DNA of 32,706 nucleotides. Origin: Saprospiraceae bacterium (GTDB lineage Bacteria > Bacteroidota > Bacteroidia > Chitinophagales > Saprospiraceae). The position numbers were made by a program, and so were the translations under genes. This document shows positions 1-6,447 of this stretch, piece after piece (position 1 is the stretch's first letter; the number at the start of each line of letters is the position of its first letter). Location: the NCBI GenBank assembly GCA_016787525.1, contig JAEUUP010000009.1:1-32706 (forward strand), read 5' to 3'. The notes beneath the pieces are model-generated. The model saw only the letters and a list, made by a program, of their open reading frames with translations, searched no databases and was not told the DNA's origin.

Positions 1-1919
1 GCATCCGTTTCGATGGTCAAAATACTGTGCGTTACTGAGGGGTAGGCTTTCAATTTGTCTTTGCTGCCCTGCACCTGTATCGCGATGGCTTTGGATAGGG
101 TTTCTGTGCCGTCGTTGTCTATCTGGCGCAGGCGGTAGTAGTTTACTAACGTCGGCGAGGTTATCAACGACGGTGAGGTTTGAAACCTAACCGTCGTTGA
201 TAACGTTAATGACGACGACGTTGGGGTATTATCCAAAAATTGATACGTCGCTGCTTTACCTTGCGCGGCTACAAAACCCAGCGTTTCCCATTCATTAGCC
301 GTTGCGGCTTGTCTTTCCACTTCAAAACCTTTGTTGTTTGTTTCATTAGCGGTTGTCCATGTCAACAAGTTGCCCCCCTTCCCAAAGGAATCCTTCGGAT
401 CAATATATATACCTTCAAAAGATATTAATTCCACAGGCAAAACGACGGCATTGTAGCTGACTAAAAACATATCATTGCTGGCAGAAACAGAGCTTAATTC
501 ATTACTACCCGAAGCAGAAGGTGTATTGAAATTAGCCGTACCCACAAAACTTCCCGTGATGAACACATGGGTCGTTGTTGCGGCGACACCAAAACCTTGA
601 TCCGAGCCTGTGCCACCTCCACGTTTTACCCATTGAAGCATTCCTGTATCATCATACTTGGCCACATAGACATCAGCATTGCCTGCCGAGATGATTTCAT
701 TACTGCCTGTTGCCGAAGGTGTATTGAAATTGGCCGTGCCATTGATATTGCCAACGACATAGATGTCCGTACCCGACGCTGCAATGTTATTGCCAACGTC
801 GCTGCCTGTACCACCTGCCCGTTTGGCCCATTGGAAAGTGCCTGAACTGTTGAACTTGGCGACAAACATATCATAGCTGCCTGCCGATGTAATGGTATTA
901 CTGCTCCCATTAGAAGGGGTATTGAAATTAACAGTATTCACATCTATATAGCCTGTGATGTAAACGCCTGTACCTGATACAGCGATACCACTCGCATTGT
1001 CAACGCCTGTACCACCTGCGCGTCTTGCCCATTGGAAAATACCTGCGTTGTCAAATTTGGCAACAAAGACATCGTTGCTACCTCCCGACGCAATGGTATT
1101 ACTGCTGCCATTGGAAGGTGTATTGAAATTGGCGGTTGAACTTATATTGCCTGTAATGTAAACCTCTGTACCCGATACAGCGATGCCATAGCCCGTATCG
1201 CTGGTCGTTCCACCTGCGCGTTTGACCCATTGCAATACACCTGTGTTGTCATATTTGGCCACAAAAATATCGTTGCTACCTGCCGAGGTGATTTCGTTGC
1301 TGCCTGTTGCCGAAGGGGTATTGAAGTTGGCGACATTGACACCAATGCGACCGACGATATAGACTTCTGTGCCAGATACAGCAACGCCATTGGCTATATC
1401 ATCGCCCGTTCCACCGGCCCGTTTGGCCCATTGGAATGCGCCTGTGTTGTCAAATTTGGCCACAAAAATATCGTTGCTACCTGCTGAGGTGATTTCGTTG
1501 CTGCCTGTTGCCGAAGGGGTATTGAAATTGACCGTGGTGGTGCCAATTTGTCCTGCGATGTAGATGTCGGAACTCGATAAGGCGATGCCATTGACTTGGT
1601 CGTCACCTGTTCCGCCTGCGCGTCTGGCCCATTGGAATGCGCCTGTGTTGTCGTATTTGGCAATAAAAATATCGGCACCGCCTGCGCTCGTGAGTGTGTT
1701 TGAGCCAAAGGAAACAGAGCCTACAAAATTACCGACTACATAAACGTTGTTGGAGGCATCGGTGGCAACGCCGCGTCCGTAAGCGTTGTCTGTGCTTGTG
1801 TTGGATGTACTTTTTAGGATTGTACTGATGTTCTGTGCCGCAATTGTCGCTGTGTGACACCAACTGACCACTAAGAGCCATAGACCGATAAGGTTTTTGA
1901 AAGGAATAAGTTTGTTCAT
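1..1919 (-). CDS. Secreted SBBP-type beta-propeller protein, probable T9SS cargo (3' end outside window)
   Basis: The start is the ATG at 1919; the frame stays open to the left edge (639 codons). Residues 1-29 form a signal peptide (MNKLIPFKN, hydrophobic core, then ATIAAQ). Seven repeats of about 65-70 residues follow, with the pattern F-VAKYDNTG--QW-KRAGGTG-D---GIAVSG--VYI-G then FNTPS. This fits SBBP-like (seven-bladed) propellers. After the propeller comes LPVELISFEG, then LTWTTANE, FEVER, and NYYRLRQID. That is the usual Bacteroidota linker domain before a T9SS sorting tail, so the missing C-terminus probably holds that tail. Two short DNA elements appear to have entered the linker: the 19-bp palindrome (381-399) gives DPKDSFG, and a larger palindrome (148-222) adds about 23 residues before NYYRL. 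The motif CCCCTCAGT is read as YPSV near the edge. Likely surface-bound or secreted; substrate unknown. Confidence 0.9.
   Translation of the reverse strand, partial: MNKLIPFKNLIGLWLLVVSWCHTATIAAQNISTILKSTSNTSTDNAYGRGVATDASNNVYVVGNFVGSVSFGSNTLTSAGGADIFIAKYDNTGAFQWARRAGGTGDDQVNGIALSSSDIYIAGQIGTTTVNFNTPSATGSNEITSAGSNDIFVAKFDNTGAFQWAKRAGGTGDDIANGVAVSGTEVYIVGRIGVNVANFNTPSATGSNEITSAGSNDIFVAKYDNTGVLQWVKRAGGTTSDTGYGIAVSGTEVYITGNISSTANFNTPSNGSSNTIASGGSNDVFVAKFDNAGIFQWARRAGGTGVDNASGIAVSGTGVYITGYIDVNTVNFNTPSNGSSNTITSAGSYDMFVAKFNSSGTFQWAKRAGGTGSDVGNNIAASGTDIYVVGNINGTANFNTPSATGSNEIISAGNADVYVAKYDDTGMLQWVKRGGGTGSDQGFGVAATTTHVFITGSFVGTANFNTPSASGSNELSSVSASNDMFLVSYNAVVLPVELISFEGIYIDPKDSFGKGGNLLTWTTANETNNKGFEVERQAATANEWETLGFVAAQGKAATYQFLDNTPTSSSLTLSTTVRFQTSPSLITSPTLVNYYRLRQIDNDGTETLSKAIAIQVQGSKDKLKAYPSVTHSILTIETD
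148..222. repeat. Palindromic element inside the coding sequence
   Basis: Bases 161-181 and 183-203 are inverted copies (TTATCAACGACGG then TGAGGTTT on the left) with one mismatch and a one-base centre. Outer arms AACGTCG (148-154) and CGACGTT (216-222) extend the symmetry. The element sits in frame between the codons for DNTP and LVNYYRL, where related linker domains run straight through. It resembles protein-coding palindromic insertions such as those of Rickettsia in kind, not in sequence. Confidence 0.75.
381..399. repeat. 19-bp palindrome, copy in coding sequence
   Basis: The + strand reads CCCAAAGGAATCCTTCGGA, one base from the consensus TCCAAAGGANTCCTTCGGA. On the gene strand it encodes DPKDSFG. 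The flank on the gene strand is TATTGA on one side and GAAGGGGGG on the other, which could be a decayed TACTG|AGGGGG motif. Confidence 0.6.
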
Positions 1920-1959
1920 TGTTAAAAGAATTGAATTGATAAAAAAAAATAGCTGAATT

Positions 1960-2025
1960 AAGGCTTGAATACTGAGGGGGCCTATTTCGTAGCTACCGAG
2001 ACCCGCCTCAATTAATTCAAGTCTT
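1960..2025 (-). promoter_or_regulatory. Leader hairpin upstream of the propeller gene, containing the TACTGAGGGGG motif
   Basis: Outer arms AAGGCTTGAAT (1960-1970) and ATTCAAGTCTT (2015-2025) pair with one mismatch. Inside them, TGAGG of the motif (1973-1977) can pair with CCTCA (2006-2010). On the gene strand a run of nine T follows the hairpin, 12 bases after the arm and about 25 bases before the ATG. It could be an attenuator-like leader or part of a repeat. No TAnnTTTG promoter box was found next to it. Confidence 0.4.
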
Positions 2026-2060
2026 TTAGAAACTATGGTCGAATATTTTGACAACGACAT

Positions 2061-2275
2061 AGAAAAGTTCTAAGAATATACACAACATCGGTCGCAAACT
2101 CCCTCGTTACAGGAATTATCTTTTATAGAGCGCAGTCAATTTTTGAGCTTTTCAAGTTCAAAAAGGGACTGCGCTCTGAAAAAATTATTTCCAAGCGCGC
2201 ATTTTGTCCAAAGGATTCCTTCTGAGAGCGAAGCGAAAAACAATGAGTGTTAGCACTTTTAAATGTTGCCATCAA
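2061..2275. repeat. Hairpin repeat unit, copy A
   Basis: A ~210-bp intergenic repeat shared with 3760-4000, 32303-32557 and 32558-32706. Its core is a stem of two 24-base arms (2127-2150 and 2154-2177, loop TTC) starting AGAGCGCAGTC and ending GACTGCGCTCT, with three mismatches inside. The 19-bp palindrome variant (2207-2225) follows, then a conserved tail with GAGCGAAGCGAAAAACA and AGCACTTTTAAATGT. No ORF or transposase is seen in it. Confidence 0.8.
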
Positions 2276-2277
2276 AA

Positions 2278-2433
2278 TGACTGTACAAAGAGAAGATATT
2301 TGGGTAGAAATGCCTAGTTTTCAGTATATACAAGGTATATACAAATGTTGTAACAACCCTTTGGGCTATATTTATGCGACAACATTTTACTAAAATGCAC
2401 AAAAACTATGAAAAATGACGACTCTGTTCCGTG
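2278..2433. other. Intergenic stretch without a recognisable gene
   Basis: This stretch holds a short direct repeat of TATATACAA (2327-2345 region) and an inverted pair AATGTTGT (2344-2351) / ACAACATT (2379-2386). Neither is followed by a T-tract. Nothing else is seen. Confidence 0.4.
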
Positions 2434-2487
2434 GCTCATGCAAAAGGTTCGGCAAACATTTGAGTTTGCCGAACCTTTTGCATGAGC
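2434..2487 (-). terminator. Perfect 24-bp hairpin after the 82-aa gene; terminator-like
   Basis: Arms 2434-2457 and 2464-2487 are exact inverted copies (GCTCATGCAAAAGGTTCGGC and four more bases), loop ATTTGA. It begins 12 bases beyond the stop codon of the gene at 2500-2748. There is no T-tract after the stem on either strand, so it may stabilise or process the transcript rather than act as a classical intrinsic terminator. Confidence 0.55.
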
Positions 2488-2499
2488 GTTCAATCTATC

Positions 2500-2748
2500 T
2501 TATGCTTCTTTTTTACCTATTTGGTAGAAAGATTGCTTTTCACCTAAGATGCCCAATTCTTGGAGCGTGTCGTTGACAGCATCCAGAAGACCTAAGTCTT
2601 GTGTGGTGGCTGTGCCATTGATGGCGCGACGCAAGGAGATGTAAAAAGTCAATTCGCCCAAAGCCATATCGTCGAATTTGTCGTTCTTGGTGACGATGAG
2701 TTTACCATAATGGTTGATTTTTTCTTCAATGAAAGCTGAAATGTCCAT
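2500..2748 (-). CDS. Hypothetical protein, 82 aa
   Basis: Not recognised. MDISAFIEEKINHYGKLIV opens a mostly helical-looking, acidic, cytosolic small protein with no signal peptide, membrane segment or cysteines. Support for it being real: it starts at an ATG after an A/T-rich stretch, ends just before a strong hairpin, and has a copy of the shared leader element 36 bp upstream (2784-2825). Its neighbours on the same strand are organised the same way. No function can be assigned. Confidence 0.7.
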   Translation of the reverse strand: MDISAFIEEKINHYGKLIVTKNDKFDDMALGELTFYISLRRAINGTATTQDLGLLDAVNDTLQELGILGEKQSFYQIGKKEA

Positions 2749-2783
2749 TAATTAAAGTTTAAAAACAGTTATAGAATTAAGTT

Positions 2784-2825
2784 GTATGCCATCCTTATCG
2801 CATGTTGGCAGTGCGTTGGTGTTGA
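2784..2825 (-). promoter_or_regulatory. Shared leader element, copy L1 (divergent)
   Basis: The + strand reads TGCCATCCTTATCGCATG then TTGGCAGTGCGTTGG. This copy differs from the consensus at several bases but keeps the stem (TGCCA/TGGCA here, GCC/GGC elsewhere) and, on the gene strand, ATGCGATAA in the loop. It ends 36 bp before the ATG at 2748. A TACTGAGGGGG motif follows directly at 2838-2848. Confidence 0.6.
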
Positions 2826-2848
2826 AAAGGTGTTAAATACTGAGGGGG

Positions 2849-3709
2849 TCATTTTAATTCTGTCATAATGCCATAGTGATCGGACAGTGGCACGTATGAT
2901 TGCGCATGAATTTGCACACAGCGTTCTTTCAAGACAATCTTTGCACGCAAATAGCTGAACAACTGCTCGTAACCCACTTCACTGAGTATGAAATCTATGC
3001 GTTGTTTGGGTGAGGTCTTGAAAAATGATCGCACACAGTTGAGTGGGTTGTCGGTGTCCCAAGTGGGTTCTTCTGAGTTGTTCACTTTTTTGTACAAGTC
3101 CACGAAACCATGTTGCGCGATACAGGCATAGTTGCGCGGCGCAATCTCTGGACTGCAATTGAAATCGCCACAAATGAATGCGGCGGCACATGCCCAATCG
3201 CGTTTGAGGCGATGGGTAGATGCGATGGTTTGCACTATCTGCGACTGTCGCACCGATTCGATGTGCGGGCTTTCTTGTTTGAAATGGCTGCCACTCGCTG
3301 TTGTGTGTGTATTGGTCAAAACCAAACGTCCTTTCACCGTTTGAACAATGACGGACAACAGACCTTTCTGCGTCACCCACCGTTCTTCCAAAGGTTGGTG
3401 TTTGTAAGTCTCAAATGTGCTATGCACAATGGGCAATTTGGACAATATCATCAAACCGCTGCCCAACTGTCCCCAACGGCTCTTCGTATCATAGAAGCTG
3501 AAAGGGTAAAGAGATTGGAGCGTTTGGGTCAAATACTGTTTGTGTTTAAGACTGTACACTTCTTGCAGACTGATGATGTCGGCATTGAGTCGTTGCAACT
3601 CTGCGGCCATAGCAAATAAGCGTTTTTCGACGTATCGAACAGGTCGAAAAAGCGGCATACCGAAGAGTTGATAGTTCAACAAAGCTGTATTGAATGAAAG
3701 GAATGTCAT
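2849..3709 (-). CDS. Endonuclease/exonuclease/phosphatase (DNase I-like) family protein
   Basis: 286 aa, a usual length for the family (PF03372). The metal and catalytic signature residues are in order: SFNTA (Asn7), SLQEV (Glu50), NTHT (His135), GDFN (Asp182, Asn184) and C-terminal SDHYG (Asp277, His278). These residues cleave phosphoester bonds with Mg2+ in nucleases and sphingomyelinases. No signal peptide is visible, so it is probably cytosolic. The substrate (nucleic acid, lipid head group or inositol phosphate) cannot be decided. The TGA stop abuts a CCCCCTCAGTA motif, then the leader of the next gene. Unlike its neighbours it has no clear leader-element copy; a hairpin repeat unit lies upstream. 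Confidence 0.9.
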   Translation of the reverse strand: MTFLSFNTALLNYQLFGMPLFRPVRYVEKRLFAMAAELQRLNADIISLQEVYSLKHKQYLTQTLQSLYPFSFYDTKSRWGQLGSGLMILSKLPIVHSTFETYKHQPLEERWVTQKGLLSVIVQTVKGRLVLTNTHTTASGSHFKQESPHIESVRQSQIVQTIASTHRLKRDWACAAAFICGDFNCSPEIAPRNYACIAQHGFVDLYKKVNNSEEPTWDTDNPLNCVRSFFKTSPKQRIDFILSEVGYEQLFSYLRAKIVLKERCVQIHAQSYVPLSDHYGIMTELK

Positions 3710-3759
3710 TTATGGTTGTTTTAGTGGTTTTGATCATCCATAATTTGATAACGACATAG

Positions 3760-4000
3760 GCAAACTGTTTTAAAACTTAAAACGACAATTACTCACTGTT
3801 TTTCTGCAAGCAGAAAAAAGCGTACAAAAAAGGATTTTGTATAGAGCGAATGTCAGTTTTGCCTCGTTAACGAGGCAAAACTGACATTCGCTCTGAAAGA
3901 ATCCTTTCATTAAACGCATTTTGTCCAAAGGACTTCTTTGGAGGAGAGCGCAACGAGAAACAGTGAGTGTTTAGTACTTTTACATGTCGCTACCAAAATC
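3760..4000. repeat. Hairpin repeat unit, copy B
   Basis: Same family as 2061-2275. The hairpin (3843-3866 / 3871-3894) is perfect over 24 bases around TTAA, but its sequence (AGAGCGAATGTC then AGTTTTGCCTCG) differs from the other copies: both arms changed together. The 19-bp palindrome follows as TCCAAAGGACTTCTTTGGA (3924-3942), then GAGAGCGCAACGAGAAACAG and AGTACTTTTACATGT. Confidence 0.8.
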
Positions 4001-4161
4001 ATCGTGCGAGACAACGTAAGAGTACCAACAATCAAAAAAAGAGAACATTAATCTCGCCCTAAAGACAAACGCTGTTATCAAAAAAGCTAAAAGATTGGGC
4101 AAATTACAAAAAGAGTACTTTTCTTTTATCTATCACGCCCAAAAAAACAATCTTTTTGCCG
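4001..4161. other. Intergenic, possible folded region
   Basis: No gene is seen. AAAAGATTG (4090-4098) and CAATCTTTT (4149-4157) are inverted, with GGGC/GCCC and AAAAGAGTACTTTT nested between them. This could fold as a multi-step stem, but there is no promoter or T-tract to support an RNA gene. Confidence 0.25.
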
Positions 4162-4515
4162 AGCATATTATACACATCAAGAGCATAGTTACACATGTCG
4201 GGCGCATAGTTATACTACTTAGTGAGCATAATTGTATCGCCCGAGAGCATAGTTACACTACCCAATGAACATAATTGTACCACCCGAGAGCATAGTTATA
4301 CCACCCAATGAGCATAGTTATACCAACGGAGAGCATAATTGTACCACCCAATGAGCATAATTGTACCACCCGAGAGCATAGTTATACTACCCAATGAGCA
4401 TAGTTACATAACCCAATGAGCATAATTATACTACCCAATGAGCATAGTTATACTACCCAATGAACATAGTTATACCAACCGAGAGCATAATTATACCGCC
4501 CAATGAGCATAATAA
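4162..4515. repeat. Tandem array of 17 units with a 21/22-bp period
   Basis: Units start at 4162, 4182, 4202, 4224, 4245, 4267, 4288, 4310, 4331, 4353, 4374, 4396, 4418, 4440, 4462, 4483 and 4505; the first and last are degenerate. Two end types occur: GAGCATARTTRTAC-YACCCAAT (22 bp) and the same ending CCCGA (21 bp). Inside each unit the core is mostly ATAGTTATAC or ATAATTGTAC. The spacing equals two helical turns. There is no spacer variation, so this is not a CRISPR. It lies between the 86-aa gene and hairpin unit B. Confidence 0.9.
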
Positions 4516-4521
4516 TTGAAG

Positions 4522-4560
4522 AACAATGCCGCTTTTATACATTGTAGCTTCGCATTGTTG
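4522..4560. repeat. Shared leader element, copy L2 (divergent, not before a gene)
   Basis: The + strand reads AACAATGCCGCTTTTATAC then ATTGTAGCTTCGCATTGTTG. Outer arms AACAATGC (4523-4530) and GCATTGTT (4552-4559) pair perfectly. It lies downstream of the 86-aa gene, next to the tandem array, with no start codon close by. The loop ATGCGATAA of the other copies is lost here. It may be a relic. Confidence 0.45.
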
Positions 4561-4599
4561 TATAAGGGTATTTTACTGAGGGGGTGTTGCCCAAACAGA

Positions 4600-4860
4600 T
4601 TAGTCCGTGTCATCCATATCGTACATACGCAAGTTGTAGTACTGTTTTCTGAGTTCGGCTATGGTCTTTGACCCGTCATTGAGTCTGTTGATGTTGTTCG
4701 GATTGTTCATAGCCCGTACTTTCAAAAAAGCATTTTTGATAGCATCAAGATTGACATTCAAGTCTTTGAGCAACGTCGTCTCCGTAAAGGATTTGCCTTG
4801 TGTTAAATTAGCCACCGCTTTGGCTGCATAATCGGCGCAGTCGGATTCGTACCAAGTCAT
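4600..4860 (-). CDS. Hypothetical protein, 86 aa
   Basis: Not recognised. It is a soluble, mixed-charge small protein starting MTWYESDCADYAAKAVANL and ending in an acidic YDMDDTD tail. The central part (KDLNVNLDAIKNAFLKVRAM) looks helical. No signal peptide is visible. Leader copy L3 lies 34 bp upstream, and 15 bases after the stop comes a TACTGAGGGGG motif (4574-4584). The same layout in neighbouring genes supports a real, individually controlled gene. Function unknown. Confidence 0.7.
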   Translation of the reverse strand: MTWYESDCADYAAKAVANLTQGKSFTETTLLKDLNVNLDAIKNAFLKVRAMNNPNNINRLNDGSKTIAELRKQYYNLRMYDMDDTD

Positions 4861-4891
4861 TGTAGAAATGTTTTAAAATGATGAAAAATAA

Positions 4892-4933
4892 AATAGTGCC
4901 GCCTTTATCGCATTTTGGCTTTGCGTTGTTGTC
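4892..4933 (-). promoter_or_regulatory. Shared leader element, copy L3
   Basis: Matches the consensus AATAGTGCCGCCTTTATCGC then ATTTTGGCTTTGCGTTGTTG on the + strand, ending 34 bp before the ATG at 4860. On the gene strand it carries GCC-AAA-ATGCGATAA-A-GGC: a short stem with the three-codon frame Met-Arg-stop in the loop. Confidence 0.7.
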
Positions 4934-4958
4934 ATTTTGTTGATATAAGATATAAAGA

Positions 4959-5357
4959 CTAAATCGAGCTTATCATATCTCTAAGTGCTGAAACATCTGT
5001 AAAACAACCAAATTCATAGGTCAAAAGTCCAGATGCGCCAGCGTTCACAACGACGTTCCTCAAATTGTTTACCTGTTCATCTTCAGAGGCTAACTCAGCC
5101 AATATGACTACGGGAGTTCGGCTAGCACATTGGTTAATCAAAGAAGTCATACGCCATTCGGGATCCATGAAGCCTTCTATATCAGGTTTATCGATATAAA
5201 TCAACGCTACATCCACTTTATTGTCATTTAACCAATATGTCGCATCATCTATATAGTCTGTGTACTCAAAAAACCATGACCCAAACTCTGAGTGAATGAT
5301 ATAGTTTTCTTCAGCAGACATGCCTACGACAAGGACTTTAATGTAATTCAATTTCAT
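4959..5357 (-). CDS. Pseudo-receiver protein (all phosphotransfer residues replaced)
   Basis: 132 aa, one domain with the CheY fold pattern. Aligned without gaps to CheY around ALIYIDKPDIEG and AGASGLL, every catalytic position is changed: the acidic pair is Gly12-Met13, the phospho-acceptor Asp is Tyr54, the switch Thr is Ala87 and the conserved Lys is Tyr114. It therefore cannot be phosphorylated in the usual way and probably acts as a binding or scaffold domain, if the fold call is right. Leader copy L4 lies 29-34 bp upstream. It sits near a second defective receiver (5982-6359) and a CxxS thioredoxin-like protein. Confidence 0.75.
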   Translation of the reverse strand: MKLNYIKVLVVGMSAEENYIIHSEFGSWFFEYTDYIDDATYWLNDNKVDVALIYIDKPDIEGFMDPEWRMTSLINQCASRTPVVILAELASEDEQVNNLRNVVVNAGASGLLTYEFGCFTDVSALRDMISSI

Positions 5358-5385
5358 TTTAATATTGTTTTATTACTTGACATAA

Positions 5386-5430
5386 AATAGTGCCGCCTTT
5401 ATCGCATTTTGGCTTTGCGTTGTTGTCATT
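5386..5430 (-). promoter_or_regulatory. Shared leader element, copy L4
   Basis: Consensus copy (AATAGTGCCGCCTTTATCGC, then TTTTGGCTTTGCGTTGTTG) upstream of the ATG at 5357. The distance from GTGCC to the ATG is 34 bp, as in L3. GTCATTTTG follows in both. Confidence 0.7.
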
Positions 5431-5445
5431 TTGGTTGTTTTAGAG

Positions 5446-5480
5446 AGAAAAACCACCCCTCAGTACAGAAGCGATGGCTT
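5446..5480 (-). terminator. Intrinsic terminator of the thioredoxin-like gene, with TACTGAGGGG in its loop
   Basis: Read on the minus strand: AAGCCA, loop TCGCTTCTGTACTGAGGGG, TGGTT, then a T-run (5452-5448). It starts 33 bases past the stop codon at 5514. It has the same plan as 7002-7055 and 11801-11832. Confidence 0.65.
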
Positions 5481-5513
5481 TGTGCCATAAAAAAACAGCA
5501 GAGTGTCGCATTG

Positions 5514-5825
5514 TTAGCACAGAAACTCTCTGAGTTCATTCTCTCTTTCTAAGTCGCCTAATTGCTCCGGACTCCTTCCTTTCCTAAAAACCACCAATTT
5601 AGGTATTGTCACTATATTGTATTGTTCTATACTCTTGGGGCTTTCGTTAATATCTACCTTCAAAAACTTATAACTATCTCTCTTATCATAAGCTACTCTT
5701 TCAACTACTGGTTGGCACTTCTTAGAAAAGGGACAAAATTTGGCTATAAAAAAGACTGCCACAGGCAGTTCTGAGCTATTGATAAGTTCTTTTAAATTGC
5801 TGTCATCTGCTTTTTGAAATTGCAT
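5514..5825 (-). CDS. Thioredoxin-like protein with CxxS active site
   Basis: 103 aa, the normal thioredoxin length. The segment FFIAKFCPFSKKCQPVVERVA aligns without gaps to the WCGPCK region of thioredoxin. Cys31 is kept but the resolving cysteine is Ser34 (CPFS); a further Cys37 lies two turns on. The cis-proline loop is TIPKL (Pro75). With one active-site thiol it cannot run a classical dithiol redox cycle; CxxS proteins usually form mixed disulfides or act as isomerases or chaperones. No signal peptide is seen, so it is probably cytosolic. Leader copy L5 is 32 bp upstream and a terminator follows the gene. Confidence 0.85.
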   Translation of the reverse strand: MQFQKADDSNLKELINSSELPVAVFFIAKFCPFSKKCQPVVERVAYDKRDSYKFLKVDINESPKSIEQYNIVTIPKLVVFRKGRSPEQLGDLERENELREFLC

Positions 5826-5853
5826 GATTGAATTGTTTTAAATACTGTAAATG

Positions 5854-5895
5854 AATAGTGCCGCCTTTATCGCATTTTGGCTTTGCGTTGTTGTT
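5854..5895 (-). promoter_or_regulatory. Shared leader element, copy L5
   Basis: Consensus copy starting AATAGTGCCGCCTTTATCGC, 32 bp from GTGCC to the ATG at 5825. It is followed by GTTGAAAAGGTGT and the motif TACTGAGGGGG (5910-5920), the same order and spacer as L1. Confidence 0.7.
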
Positions 5896-5981
5896 GAAAA
5901 GGTGTGTTGTACTGAGGGGGCTTTGGCTTGACGTATAGATATTACTGGGTAATATGAATTGCCTTTTAGAGCGTCATAGAA

Positions 5982-6359
5982 CTACCTTGGCAAAGCACGC
6001 TCCATTGCAGATTTAAGACTGCTGGTATTAACTGGTTTAGTGATATAATTAAGTAAACCAGCCTTTGCCATAGCCATAAGTTTCTCTTTATTATTGTTTG
6101 CGGGTATCATCATAATGAATGGGATCCCTGTTGACCCATTATCGGTGCGCGTATGGTTGAAGATGTCTAAACCTGACTTCGGCTGTAAGTCATAACTTGA
6201 AATAACCAGTTGAAATCCTCCCATGCGAAGTTGTTCCAAAGCCGTTTCACTGTCTGATACCTGCACCGTGACATAAGTGCTATCAATAGATTTCAATGCG
6301 TTAAGCACTATTTTTTGCATGCTAGAATCATTTTCTATTATCAATATTCTTTCTTTCAT
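5982..6359 (-). CDS. Defective response-regulator receiver protein (phospho-acceptor Asp replaced by Ser)
   Basis: 125 aa, one stand-alone CheY-like domain with no output domain. It aligns without gaps to CheY across VISSYDLQPKSGLDIF and NYITKPV. Lys108 is conserved, the acidic pair is Glu9-Asn10, the phospho-acceptor position is Ser55 and the switch Thr position is Ile85. Phosphorylation is therefore unlikely. Asp57, two residues on, is not in the acceptor position unless a shift is assumed. Leader copy L6 is upstream; a TACTGAGGGGG motif lies between its stop and the thioredoxin-like gene. It may work as a phosphorylation-independent partner protein. Confidence 0.85.
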   Translation of the reverse strand: MKERILIIENDSSMQKIVLNALKSIDSTYVTVQVSDSETALEQLRMGGFQLVISSYDLQPKSGLDIFNHTRTDNGSTGIPFIMMIPANNNKEKLMAMAKAGLLNYITKPVNTSSLKSAMERALPR

Positions 6360-6392
6360 AAAATAGTTTTAAGTTTTAATCATATAAAAAAG

Positions 6393-6433
6393 AATAGCGC
6401 CGCCTTTATCGCATTTTGGCTTTGCGTTGTTGG
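6393..6433 (-). promoter_or_regulatory. Shared leader element, copy L6
   Basis: AATAGCGCCGCCTTTATCGC then ATTTTGGCTTTGCGTTGTTG. The single change T to C (AGTGCC to AGCGCC) turns a G-T pair in the outer stem AATAG-GC / GCGTTGTT into G-C, so pairing is kept. The ATG at 6359 is 36 bp away. The motif TACTGAGGGGG follows at 6437-6447 and touches the stop codon of the next gene. Confidence 0.7.
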
Positions 6434-6447
6434 TTATACTGAGGGGG

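Noticed and set aside
567-1708. Several ORFs on both strands within 567-1708
   Set aside because: They are out-of-frame readings of the repeated propeller blades of the gene at 1-1919; their repetitiveness only mirrors that gene.
3110-3619. 169-codon plus-strand ORF
   Set aside because: It lies fully opposite the phosphoesterase gene, whose catalytic motifs are intact, and has no family features.
4162-4515. CRISPR-like array
   Set aside because: Units are directly joined with a 21/22-bp period and have no unique spacers; no cas genes are in view.
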